NCBI GenBank assembly: GCA_002887195.1
Contig: PJAB01000260.1
Span: forward strand, 1 to 31,648
Direction: 5' to 3'
Origin: Chrysochromulina parva
Taxonomy: Eukaryota; Haptophyta; Prymnesiales; Chrysochromulinaceae
Length of the DNA: 31,648 nt
Of the stretch, positions 16,901 to 25,578 are shown piece after piece. How positions within the stretch are numbered: the stretch's first letter is position 1; each line of letters starts with the position of its first letter. A program made the position numbers and the translations under genes. Below the pieces are notes generated by a model, which did no database searches, had not been told where the DNA came from, and worked only from the letters and a program-made list of their open reading frames with translations.

Positions 16901-19900
16901 CGCGTGCTGCTCAACGCGGAGAGGGGGATCAAGGTGCCAGTGGATGAGGCGACTGTGAACGAACTGCTGGCCATCAACCTGGGCTGGGACGAGCTCATGC
17001 GCCTCAAGGACGCGGAGACGGCGGCGATGAAGCAGGGGGCGCGCACCGCCCAGCGTCTCGAGATGCTGCTCCAACAGGACGTGCCCATCTCCGACGAGGT
17101 GCTGCTCGCGTGCCAGCGCGCGGAGTCGTGGGCACTTGTGGAGCTCGATCGGCTCTGCCGGCAGCACCTGACCCTTGATAAGCAGGAGGTGCTGCAGGCG
17201 ATGCTCAAATCGGTGGCTGCACAGCTCGACAAGATGCAAGATGAGGAGAAGATCTTTCAGCACGGCATGGCAGGCACATTCGCCGCGGCCAAGGAGAGGC
17301 GTGAGAAGGCTGCAAAGGCCGCCAAGCGCAAGAGCGTCCGTAGGTCCCGTGCTAGGCAGGCGGCCGAGGAGGCGGCCGTAGGCGGCGACGACTCTGCCGA
17401 CGACGACGACGGCAATCTTGGTCGTCCCCCGCCGGCGATGAGCGTGGTCGCATTCACCCTCAAGCTCGCCGGCGACGTCTCCTTGTTCACCCCGAGCGTG
17501 CAAGCCGAGATCACTTATGCAATCGCCGCCGAGGCGGGCGTCCAGCCGTCGGCGGTGGAGGTGGCTGTGACTTCGGGCAGCGTCATCGTCGACGTGAGCA
17601 TCCAGACGCCGACGGCGACGGCGAACTCGGTGCAGTCGAAGATGGCCAGAGCGACGAGCAGCCCGAGCAGCGCGACCGCCATGCTCGCGAGCGTCACCGG
17701 CGTCCAATGCGCCGTGATCGCGATCTCGAAATCAGCCACCCTCTCAGCCCTACCCAAGGGCGCGAAGCGACGGGGCGCTGTGTCGGGCGCTGGCCGCGGC
17801 GGCGAGGGCGAGGAGGCGGCCATAGGCAGCGACCTCTCTGACGACGACGGCGGTCTTGGCCGTCTTTTCCGTCTTGGCCACGGCGGGATGGTCGACGCCG
17901 CCTCTAAGGGCGGCCCGAAGAAGGCGGCCGTGGACAACGGCGCAGGCGGCGGCTGGTGTGCGTGGCGGGACGGCAAGGGCGAGAAAGTGGACAACCTGCC
18001 CACCGACGAGCCGCGCAGGCTCAAGGTGTTGCTGCGTAAGCTGTTCGACGGTTTCGTCACGCCCAGTGACCAGAAGGAGCTCGACCGGCTGCTTGGCAAA
18101 GGCCTCGCACCCGATGACGCGCGTAAGCTCAAGGACCTGCTGCGCATGCAGGCGGAACGCACGGCCACACCTGCTGACCAGGCTGAACTTAACCATCTGC
18201 TCAGTGCCGCCGTTGGCGCCGTTGGCGCCGATGGCGGCGGCGGCGGAGGCGGCCGTGGGGCGGGCGTGGGCAGTGGTGGTGTTGGCGGCGGCCGTGGGGC
18301 TCCGGGCGTGCGCAATGGCAGCGGCGGCGGCGGCGGTAACGGCGGCGGCAAGATTGAGCTAGGCACGACCAAGAGCGCCGTCGAGCAGCGTACGGCGTAT
18401 TTGCACCCAGCAATGAGCGCGCTCGAGCGGGAAGCGCTCCTGCACAAGATGCAGAGCGACCTCGGGGCGGAGTACATGCGCCGTCTGTCCGAGGCGTCGG
18501 CAGAGTTGCGCGGCTCGTTCAACAGGGATCTTGAGGTGGAGCAGCAGGCGCGGCGCGAGGCGCAGGCACGCAACTCAGCTCTACTCGACGCAGTCGAGGC
18601 GCAGCGCAACCGGAACGCCGAGCTGCAGGCGAAGCTGATCGAGCACGAGGCACGGGAGCTTGAACGTCTGCGCCAGCTCGAGGGGCTCGCCCGCTCGCGC
18701 GAGCTCGAGCTCGATGCCTTCCGTCTGCAGGCGGAGCGCTCGATTGAGGACGCGGCCGAGGCACACCTCAAGCGCGAGCAGCTCGAGCGTGCGATCAAGC
18801 AGTACGAGATGATCCTGAACGCGATGGGGCTCGGTGCGGCCGAATTCGGCCCCGAAGACGTCGAGGCGATGGACGTCGAGGTGATGCGGGCGCGCTTGGG
18901 GGAGCTGCTGCGCAAGCATCAGGCGGCTGCGCTCGGGCAGGGGCCGCTGCTCACGCCCAAGGAGGAGAACGAGATCCAGCAGCTGCAGGAGCGCGTCGAG
19001 GTGCTCGACACCATCGGCCAGGTCAAGGAGCGCATCGTCGAGCTCGAGCGCAAGCAAGCTGCCAAGGGCCACAGCGAAGGCCTCTCTCCCGAGGAGGAGG
19101 CCATGCTTAACGGCCTCAGGGACAAGGTCGCCGAGCTCAGCGGCGGCAGGCTAGGCGGCTTTGGCGGCCAAGGTGTGGGCAGCTCTGGCGCCGGCGCTAC
19201 CGCCGCCTCGCGACTCGGCAGTGCACCGGCGGCGCCCGCTTCGTCAGCTTCGTCACCGGCAGCGCCATTCGGCTGTGCACCGGCGGCGCCCGCTGCCGCC
19301 GGCAGCTTCGGCTTCGGGGCGCCGGCACCGGCAGCCGCACCTGCCTGTGCTCGCCCTGGCAACGGCTTTGGTGCGGGCGGCAGCTCCAGCCCTTGGAGCG
19401 GCTTCGGACCCGGCAACGGTTCTGGCAACAGCTGCGGCCAGGGCAGCGGCGTCAGATCTGTCGGCGGCTCTGGTCCGGGCGGCCGCTTTGGTTCGGGTGA
19501 CGGCGCTGGTGGTGCAGGAATGGGCGATCCTAATATGGGAATGGGCGATCCTAATATGGGAATGGGCGATCCTCGCAAGAACCCATCAAGACGTGTCGGC
19601 GAGGGCGCATCAGAGTACGACCCTAAAGACCGTCACGATCCCCGCTTTGGAGACGGCGACTACGAGCGCGCATCTGACGACAGCGTCCTCAGGGGCCTGC
19701 ATGCAGATCCGCATGCAGATCCACAGGCGCTCAAAGATAGGATCAACGAGCTCAACCACAAGCGCGCCGTAGCGCGCACGGGGCTCTCGCCTGTGGAGGC
19801 GGAGGAGCTCGCTCACCTCAACACTCTTCTCGCAGACCTTTCGAGCGCCGGTATGGGTGACGGTTACGTGAACGGGTACGCTGGATCGGTCTACAGGCCC

Positions 19901-20737
19901 GTCACTGACAGCAATTCCGCCTCTCACCCCGCCTATGGCCAGACGGGCGGCGACACGGGTGGTGGGCTGGGCGGCTACGGTGGTGGTGGCGGCTACGGTG
20001 GCGGCGGCGGCGTGGGCGGGGGGTCGGACCACGTGGGCGGTGGCGTGGGCGGCGGCGGCGTGGACGGCACGGGGCCTGCGGGCGGAAGCAGCAAGATGCG
20101 AGGCAGCGCGAGTGAAGAGATGCATGTTCTGCCCGCTCTGCCCGCGAACCTGGATCAGCTCGCCCTCTTCGTGCTGCTCACAGATGAAGGTCACGTGGCC
20201 GTGCGCGCGCGCATGAGCGGCACTGTGGCGTACCTCAAGCGGCAGGTGGCGACGCAGCTGCACATCTCGCCGCGCCTCACGCTCACGATCTCGTCTGCCA
20301 CCTCAACCATGCCGCTCAATGATGATGCCATCATTGGCGCGTACGCAGAGGGCAGGGGTACTCAGCGCCTGCTGCTCTCGGCCGCGCCGCGGCCGCTCTC
20401 CGACTTCTTTGCGGGTGGGTCGACGCTCGCGCAGCTGCGCCAAGTGCGCGTGCGTCCATGCCGCCGTGGCGCGCCCGAGAACAACACGGTGGTCGTGCGT
20501 GGCGTGCGGCCGACGACCACAATTCGAGAAGTGCAGGACCTGCTCGTGCAGCAGATTGAGCTTCTCCCCAACGTCGCGGGTCGCTCGCCCTCCCAGCTCG
20601 CCCTCTACTTCTCGCCTGTGTTCATCACGCCCGACGTGCTGCTCGGCCGCGCGGAGCGGCAGATGCTCGCGCCCGCCCAGACGCTGCAGCAGGCGCAGAT
20701 CATCGACGACGATATTCTCTACCTCGCCCTCGACTGA
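13940..20737 (+). CDS. Giant multidomain coiled-coil protein with SHOCT-like repeats, SEA-like domain and tandem ubiquitin-like C-terminus, 2265 aa
   Basis: A single uninterrupted frame. The frame is open to 13880, but the first ATG is at 13940 (MSRSVGTHYRSEYSE). Visible parts, by residue: coiled coil about 55-235; glycine run about 261-273; coiled coil 330-420; motif L..K..[ED]G.[IVL][ST]P.[ED]..EL..LL, resembling SHOCT, in about eleven scattered copies (about 423, 464, 502, 571, 610, 647, 1363, 1399, 1659, 1697, 1937); about eight degenerate 40-60-residue helical repeats (710-1074); basic/acidic linker; SEA-like domain 1165-1268; Gly-rich linker; coiled coil 1475-1740; Gly/Ala/Pro/Ser low complexity with a few FG dipeptides (1740-1860); MGDPNMG repeats; Gly-rich linker; two beta-grasp, ubiquitin-like folds (about 2072-2140 and 2160-2265, the last ending TLQQAQIIDDDILYLALD). 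There is no signal peptide or membrane span. A large scaffold or cytoskeletal linker is likely; I know no family with this combination. Confidence 0.88.
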   Translation: MSRSVGTHYRSEYSERTIQQAYPWHSVSGEDETGSGAAAGGAPSAASGTVGTRKTTEQLQEELNRLKEAGMPLETMKLVSNADLNALAGDTSRVFGLNERLARYAVYVGQLELRTEQLGQEVQALQKELADERRSHAASNSAAEDERRDLLNRVAAVEVNYQEALRKVDERRAAEMQLAQQLSDAKRAVEMKEADLKSATARARTAEEAADKLRTEIEEAGKKVPAELTAAGVGQTVRKEEFRKAVQEALAKIELGPRAGGGGGGGGGGGGGGPGRGRGGVGAGSAPSAARSAAGAGAKLLLREDSFAGVGFSAGPKPSVVEEALGLEAGELPGVTAADELARTEDRLEELERKLQLKDGTTTRSPGLEAQFSKELAELEELSLKRPLLDAAAKKEELMSELAQEATTLAEQADAHRRRLAGLQQKLAEDMITPEEHDEMVGLWGKLPMANADLAAQQARVAELRQQVAQGTIAPEGAAELRRLEKSLPLSKAEAGAMLQMAQDLLRKKEDGTITPKENAELERIVSKVATLEAAAEASAEKARAMGAPGFMGPALPRGVGKNLNPEQKDLLAHLLSRQAEGVTLPEEEAQLNQLLAADRLPLDQRQRMGDLLRKQLEGSVSPSDQREINRKLVNSGLVPEDALKLQDLLRKQAEGRITPNEHTELSHLLGAAGLCAPGDSTAVGAGLLLEEPMDEFAADCERMFNASMAAGERARLDTRIHALQAREIDIPIEEALMEEQIIDSFSPEEMSGLLAADNARALAALEALGVEPPYDDQAMDAIARRVLSPVEYDAVRAREIATEVRALADHAVVLPPSLALEESLQATLPEEELLALDKLESQVRLMKLREHADKPGVGQTEQALLSHLEDDVVDDDMVVRLCEVHLDQAERQSLGSEIVAGRVVALAERGVMPPINAMALAQLTATELPPSVQEQLLDAQRQQRARLLQERTGVPPPVDQERLEAILPDVLSADQYEALLAERRLRRVLLNAERGIKVPVDEATVNELLAINLGWDELMRLKDAETAAMKQGARTAQRLEMLLQQDVPISDEVLLACQRAESWALVELDRLCRQHLTLDKQEVLQAMLKSVAAQLDKMQDEEKIFQHGMAGTFAAAKERREKAAKAAKRKSVRRSRARQAAEEAAVGGDDSADDDDGNLGRPPPAMSVVAFTLKLAGDVSLFTPSVQAEITYAIAAEAGVQPSAVEVAVTSGSVIVDVSIQTPTATANSVQSKMARATSSPSSATAMLASVTGVQCAVIAISKSATLSALPKGAKRRGAVSGAGRGGEGEEAAIGSDLSDDDGGLGRLFRLGHGGMVDAASKGGPKKAAVDNGAGGGWCAWRDGKGEKVDNLPTDEPRRLKVLLRKLFDGFVTPSDQKELDRLLGKGLAPDDARKLKDLLRMQAERTATPADQAELNHLLSAAVGAVGADGGGGGGGRGAGVGSGGVGGGRGAPGVRNGSGGGGGNGGGKIELGTTKSAVEQRTAYLHPAMSALEREALLHKMQSDLGAEYMRRLSEASAELRGSFNRDLEVEQQARREAQARNSALLDAVEAQRNRNAELQAKLIEHEARELERLRQLEGLARSRELELDAFRLQAERSIEDAAEAHLKREQLERAIKQYEMILNAMGLGAAEFGPEDVEAMDVEVMRARLGELLRKHQAAALGQGPLLTPKEENEIQQLQERVEVLDTIGQVKERIVELERKQAAKGHSEGLSPEEEAMLNGLRDKVAELSGGRLGGFGGQGVGSSGAGATAASRLGSAPAAPASSASSPAAPFGCAPAAPAAAGSFGFGAPAPAAAPACARPGNGFGAGGSSSPWSGFGPGNGSGNSCGQGSGVRSVGGSGPGGRFGSGDGAGGAGMGDPNMGMGDPNMGMGDPRKNPSRRVGEGASEYDPKDRHDPRFGDGDYERASDDSVLRGLHADPHADPQALKDRINELNHKRAVARTGLSPVEAEELAHLNTLLADLSSAGMGDGYVNGYAGSVYRPVTDSNSASHPAYGQTGGDTGGGLGGYGGGGGYGGGGGVGGGSDHVGGGVGGGGVDGTGPAGGSSKMRGSASEEMHVLPALPANLDQLALFVLLTDEGHVAVRARMSGTVAYLKRQVATQLHISPRLTLTISSATSTMPLNDDAIIGAYAEGRGTQRLLLSAAPRPLSDFFAGGSTLAQLRQVRVRPCRRGAPENNTVVVRGVRPTTTIREVQDLLVQQIELLPNVAGRSPSQLALYFSPVFITPDVLLGRAERQMLAPAQTLQQAQIIDDDILYLALD
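14716..14758 (+). repeat. Glycine-codon (GGC/GGT) run
   Basis: A GGN trinucleotide microsatellite inside the giant gene that encodes an unbroken run of glycines. It separates two coiled-coil regions and is likely to vary in length between strains. Confidence 0.85.
19520..19573 (+). repeat. 21-bp coding tandem repeat (MGDPNMG), 2.6 copies
   Basis: Unit starts at 19520, 19541 and a partial copy at 19562. The first two copies are identical in DNA. The unit starts atgggcgatcctaat. Confidence 0.9.
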
Positions 20738-21518
20738 ACGTGCGACGCAAAGCAGGTGATGCCCCGAGTCAATGCCCCGAGTAGCCCCGAGACGCGTGCA
20801 CATGTGTGTGGTGGAGCGGACTAAGGCGCGGACAGATGTACTTGTGTGATGGTTGGGGGGCAACTGGGGCTAAATTGGGGCCGATGTTGGGGGGATGGGG
20901 GAGTGAATGGGGGGGGGCGGGGAGTCAGGCAACCATGGCACCAACCTTATTGTGCCGCCGACCTCGTGTGAGAGACCCCGTCGAACCCTCAAAGTCGAAT
21001 GCTCGTTACCTTAGTGCCCTCTGTGTTCTGACGGTTTTCCGAACCTATGGGAGGCGGGTAGGTACCCCACCCGCTGTGGAATCTGTTTCGCGTCGGTTCG
21101 GCTGCTTTTTTGAGACTTGTCATCTACGGCGCAAACTTGGAGGACTTTGATCGTTCCGACGAGCACCTTTCTGCCTCCTCGGGCTCGCCGCGAGCGGCCG
21201 CGTGGTCGCCTGTTCCGCGTGTTGTGATCCACGGACCAGGTACGGCACCACATGGTGGCCTCAGGGGGTCTACCAGTGGTGTGCTTGGCGCCCTCGCCCA
21301 GGTGGGCAGGGCTCAGCGTAGTTTCACCTCGCCTGCCAAGTCCGAGGCGGAACCCAGAACAGCTCTCGCCAAGTACGAGCAGGCCCCAGTCAAAGCAGCG
21401 CACTGGAATTGCTCAGTTGCTGCCCAACAACGCTGCTCGTGCTAACATCAGAGGAGCTGTACTGCCGTTTACAGCAGCAGAGATACGTACCAGCCGTCCT
21501 GATACGTCGAGCCCGACC
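20738..21518. other. Spacer with strong G-run cluster
   Basis: Lies between the giant gene's stop and the first ATG assigned to the TPR/FN3 gene. 20759-20793 repeats atgccccgag-like units three times. 20855-20922 is a dense cluster of G runs. The TPR/FN3 frame is open back to an ATG at 21252, so part of this spacer (21252-21518) could be coding; its Pro/Arg/Ser-rich translation argues against that. Confidence 0.5.
20855..20922 (+). other. Potential G-quadruplex-forming cluster
   Basis: At least six runs of four or more G (for example gggggg, gggg, gggg, gggggg, ggggg, ggggggggg) separated by 1-12 bases, all on the plus strand. It lies about 600 bp upstream of the TPR/FN3 start and just after the giant gene. 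Confidence 0.7.
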
Positions 21519-24057
21519 ATGATGCGTCGCAGTATCAAAGTGATGGCAACGAAGGCCCCAAGCCCTGCCTACTCGTGGGCAGGTGCGGGAGCTCTAGCGA
21601 CGGACGTTTTCGACCTCGGCGAGGGCAGCCCCACGAGGAAAGGATCACTCGCTGCGATTCTGACCAAAGCTCGCGCGATGGAGGGAGCACCTCGACATGC
21701 AGCTGGTGGGCAAACGGTTGCAAGCTCCAGCGAACGCGACAATGAGATCAAGCAGCTGGAGGAGCAGCGCAGCGCCGAGGATAAGGAGATGGCAAATGCT
21801 GTGACTCGTTTGCGTACTCAGCTTGCAGCCTCCCGCGATCAAGCCATGGAAGGCCTCGCACTCGGCGACTGGAACATGTACGAAGAAGCAGTGAGCACTA
21901 TGATTAGTCTCACGCCACACGATGACAGGCTCTACACCCAGCGGGCAAGGGCCAGGCTGATTTTAGGGCTTGCCGAGGACTCAGAGGCGGATGCCAGGCA
22001 AGCGATCCGACTGTGTCCGTCCTCACCTCGCGGCCACACGCGACTAGCGCGTGTGCTGTGCGAGCGGTCTCGACTCGTTGAAGCCGGCGATGAGATCATC
22101 GAGTCCCGCTTTCTCGGAGATGAGAGTTGTGCTGATGCCGAACTGTAAGAAGTCGCGCGCTAGATCGTAACTGGTGACCTGCTGCCCCACTGCAATGACG
22201 CCCGCCCACTCGTCTTCTTCCCTGTGCAGGATTCAGCAAGCGATCATCGACAGCATTAGCCGTGATCGCAACTACGTGAAGAAGCCTAAGGGCACCATCC
22301 CACGCGCCGGCCCGGATGCTGGGCGTCTGCGCCTGCGGTTGATTTCGACGACGCCCCCGCCAGAGCTCAACACCCCCGAACAGTGCAAGCCAGTCGAGTT
22401 TGTCGAGGCGACTTACCATTCGATCACCGTCTTGCTGAAAGAGGTCCCGTTTGACGGAAACGATGAGCCCCATAGGTACGAGATGGAGGTGGCGTGGGTC
22501 GACCCCATCGAGCCCGAGAACTATGCAAGCTCCTTTCGACTCGTGTATCAAGGCATTGACCCCGACCCTGTTTATCATGCTAATCAAGCCCTACGTCGAC
22601 GCCTACTTGCTCGAATGGGCAAGGCGCATCTTGAGGCGGACGACGCATCCGATACGAGTGCCACAGACAGCACGTGGAATGGTTATAAGTGTTGCGTGTC
22701 CCAGGATCGCCACAAGTTGGTACCCGACATGGAGTACGTCTTCAGGCTCAGGGCTGTCAACACCATCGGCCCGGGGCCCTGGAGCGAGGAGAGGCGCTAC
22801 GACACACTGCCAAAACCTGAGCCTGTGCCGGTGTCATACATGAGCGTGCCTAAGGAATGGCTATCCATTTCTGTGCGCGACCTATGCCGAGCAGCTGCAG
22901 GCCGGCCCGGTGGCCCCGGCAAGGACAGAGCGTGGTCCGCTCTCGCTCCGATGCTGCTCGTCTACATGGACGCGCTGAAGGTCGTATTTCGGGTGCATGC
23001 CCTTCTTGGATGTGACCAATCCGTGCTGACGGGCGATGCGCCACCGAGCACCATCAATATCCATCAATTCCGCCGCTTTTTACTCGATGCCAACTACGCC
23101 GATGTGTCGCAGGATCACGTGAATACACTATTCATGCGATCCTGTCAGCCCGACGAGGACGACAGCTCGTCGTCTGATGAAGAAGACGAACCAGTTCATG
23201 TTCAACGCTTTCGTCGCTACCCACCAGTAAACGCTGCCAAGGCATCGGAATTGGCGAGGGTGCCTGCTAGTGCATCTGCAGGCTCGGACGATGGACGATC
23301 GAGCCCGACGAGTCCGACGAGTGGGCCTTCGAGTCCGACGGCCTATGTGCCACCTCGCTTGAGACGCCAAGCAAATCAGAAACAGCTAGTGAAAGACTCC
23401 AAGAAGATGTTAGACCCCAAGAAGGCGCTGATGCAACAGCACGACTTCGTTCACGCCCTGGTGCGGATCGCATGGCACCTCTACAAAGATTCCGTGCCAA
23501 ACGCTCAAGCATTGGCCGGGTGCTTTCAGATGCTGGTCGTCCAAATCATAGAGCCGATGGCGAGCCGCATCACCAACGCCATCGCGGAAACGTCCACGTT
23601 GCGCAAGTCACGAGCAGTGCGTGCGGCCTTTTCCCGCCACTATAAGGAGTTGCTCTCGACATTCTTGCTCTATGCGCGCACGGACAAGCTTGCCGATGGT
23701 GGCCATGGTGCCACTTTGTGCCTGTCCGAGCTGTTTGCGCTCTTGAGCGATACGGGCTTGATGGAAAAGCCCAACGATAAACGCCCGACTTTCAGCGCAC
23801 GTGCTGTCGCCGAGGCATTCGTCTTTGTCAACATAGAAGATGAGCTTTATGTTCCCGAGAATTCGGACGATCTTTCCACGGAACTTGTGTACGATGAGTT
23901 CACCATGCTGCTCTTGCGACTTTTCCAGCAGACAAGCAACGCCGGTGCGCTGACTGTCTCCTTTGGCGTCGCCCTCGAGGCTTGGCTCGCGCACGAGATT
24001 GTGCCAAGGGCACGGATCGCGCGCCAAAAACGCCTCCTGACTGGCCTCGGCTCGTAG
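21519..24057 (+). CDS. Two-exon protein with TPR-like repeats, FN3 domain and EF-hand-like helical regions, 817 aa
   Basis: Exon 1 (21519-22144) and exon 2 (22230-24057) join in frame through a GTAAGA...TGCAG intron; the apparent stop at the end of exon 1 is the donor itself. Residues about 75-100 are a short coiled coil. About 103-200 are TPR-like (AMEGLALGDWNMYEEAVSTM, DRLYTQRARARLILGLAEDS, AIRLCPSSPRGHTRLARVL). Residues about 260-401 form a fibronectin type III domain with an inserted loop, ending VFRLRAVNTIGPGPWSEE. The C-terminal half has helical segments with F..F...L...NY-like patterns (INIHQFRRFLLDANYADVS; ELVYDEFTMLLLRLFQQ) that look like degenerate EF-hands, around a Ser/Pro/Asp-rich linker. 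Similar architectures occur in flagellar and signalling proteins of protists, but no specific family was recognised. ATG 21519 (MMRRSIKVMATK) was preferred to 21252. Confidence 0.82.
22145..22229 (+). other. Intron of the TPR/FN3 gene, 85 nt
   Basis: Donor ct|GTAAGA and pyrimidine-rich acceptor cttcttccctgtgcag|g. Phase matches the frames on both sides, giving ...DAEL-IQQAIIDS.... Confidence 0.88.
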
Positions 24058-24171
24058 GGACCATCACACCTTTCCACAACTGCCAGGTTGCCTGAGTTCG
24101 ACTGTGGACTTGGCGGTCCGACGGCCTTATTAGACGACCTATGTGCTTGGAGCCGTCGGTCGTCATGTACA

Positions 24172-25578
24172 ATGTCCGGTCCTTGTGTGGCGCAGCCTGG
24201 TGCGATTTTGAACCGAATGGTATGGAGGATAGTGGATACACCCTTCGTTCCGAACACGGTTTCACAGGTCACGTTCACAGACAGGCTTCACACTCAGCGA
24301 GCTCGCAATCGCATGTGCTTGTATTGTGTTCGGGAAGTGGCTCGCAAAAGGGTGATGGACCTCGCAGCGGCGGTCCAGCATCTCAAAGCCGCGAAGCGAG
24401 TGATGATCCTCAGTGGCGCAGGAATGTCGACGGCCGCCGGCATTCCTGACTTCCGTAGCCCGGGAGGCCTGTACGGCACTGGCGCGCAGCTTCTCGAGGT
24501 TTTCACGTATCTGGACCATGTCGGCCGACCAGTCGAGTGGCAAAAAGAGCAGCTCGCACACGACATTCGTGCCGCACTGACACGCAGCTATTTCGAAGTC
24601 AATCCGCTGCCCTATCACGAGCTGCGCCGAGGTCTCATCATTGGGCTGGGTGAGGGTCAGTGGAAGGGTACACTCGCACACGTTTTGCCCGAGGTGCTCA
24701 ACCGCAATGGGAAGCTGCACCTCCTCGCATCGCAGAATATCGATGGGCTCGATCACAAGGTGGTGAGCGACAAAAGCAAGCTGTATAATCCCCATGGCCT
24801 TATGTCGTGCCTAGTCTCAGAGCCCATGGACGTGCCACTCTGCACGTCCCCCGAAGATCCGCTCTACCAGAAATATGTCAGCCTCGTGAAGACCAACATA
24901 CGCGACATTTACGCGGATCGGCCCGCCCGCAAGGGCAAGAGCTCTCACCTCTGGCCGGGCCCCGCTACTTCCACGCCCATCACGCTGGACATGTTTGGCG
25001 ACCTCTTGCCCACCTCAGGGCCTGTCGCCGCCGCTGCCGAGCGCGAGAGGGTTCTCGGCACTTACTCAGTCAAGCCAGGCACCGTGCTTTTTGACCGCAC
25101 ACTGTGGACGCGCAACGCTGCGGGCGAGCGCGTAGACTTCCTCGGCGAAACAGCTGCATGCGACCTCCTGCTTGTGATGGGTACTTCTCTCTCCGGGCTC
25201 ACCATCGATATCATAGCTCACGCTGCCGGACAACTGGGGAAGCCGCGGATTGTCTTCGACATGACAGACGCGCCCGTACGCTCCATGCAACAACAGAGCA
25301 GCTGGTCGGCGGGCCGTGACGTGCACTTACAATCCCCCTTGGACGTGAGCGTCCTTGAGATCTTGAGCGCGATGGGCTGGTTGCAGCAGCTGGTCGACTT
25401 CCTACCTCACATCTGCCTGCGATCACTCCTCGCGCTCCAGCAATTCGTACGTGCCAAGGGCACCGAGGCTGACGGCTCCGCTCTGAATGAAGCGGTTGAA
25501 GCGGCTATCGACATCGAGCGCAAGCGCGAGAAGCACTTTTACGGCGACGAGCCTGCGGACGAGCCCGCGCAGTTGTAA
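24172..25578 (+). CDS. Atypical sirtuin (Sir2-family NAD+-dependent deacylase-like), 468 aa
   Basis: Sir2 proteins remove acyl groups from lysine using NAD+. Numbering is from the ATG at 24172. The NAD-binding segment SGAGMSTAAGIPDFRSPGGLY (81-101), QNIDGLD (188-194), the catalytic His208 in YNPHG and the GTSL loop (337-340) are intact. The usual zinc module (two C-x2-C pairs after HG) is missing: only Cys213 and Cys224 follow, 10 residues apart. About 80 residues without a second cysteine pair lead to VKPGTVLFDRTLW, the counterpart of the family's (K/R)PD-V-FGE segment. The C-terminal tail of about 80 residues is helical and charged. The start is uncertain; 24313 and 24355 (MDLAAAVQHLK, right before the Rossmann core) are alternatives. 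It lies 114 bp after the TPR/FN3 gene. Confidence 0.87.
   Translation: MSGPCVAQPGAILNRMVWRIVDTPFVPNTVSQVTFTDRLHTQRARNRMCLYCVREVARKRVMDLAAAVQHLKAAKRVMILSGAGMSTAAGIPDFRSPGGLYGTGAQLLEVFTYLDHVGRPVEWQKEQLAHDIRAALTRSYFEVNPLPYHELRRGLIIGLGEGQWKGTLAHVLPEVLNRNGKLHLLASQNIDGLDHKVVSDKSKLYNPHGLMSCLVSEPMDVPLCTSPEDPLYQKYVSLVKTNIRDIYADRPARKGKSSHLWPGPATSTPITLDMFGDLLPTSGPVAAAAERERVLGTYSVKPGTVLFDRTLWTRNAAGERVDFLGETAACDLLLVMGTSLSGLTIDIIAHAAGQLGKPRIVFDMTDAPVRSMQQQSSWSAGRDVHLQSPLDVSVLEILSAMGWLQQLVDFLPHICLRSLLALQQFVRAKGTEADGSALNEAVEAAIDIERKREKHFYGDEPADEPAQL

Noticed and set aside
15887..17707. A 606-codon open frame on the minus strand inside the giant gene
   Set aside because: Its translation is His/Arg/Leu-rich with no domain, as expected of the complement of GC-biased codons. 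The plus-strand frame has clear protein repeats.
17515..18915. A 466-codon minus-strand open frame with many Ser and Arg
   Set aside because: Antisense shadow of the same gene; composition is typical of complementary GC-rich codons and no motif is seen.
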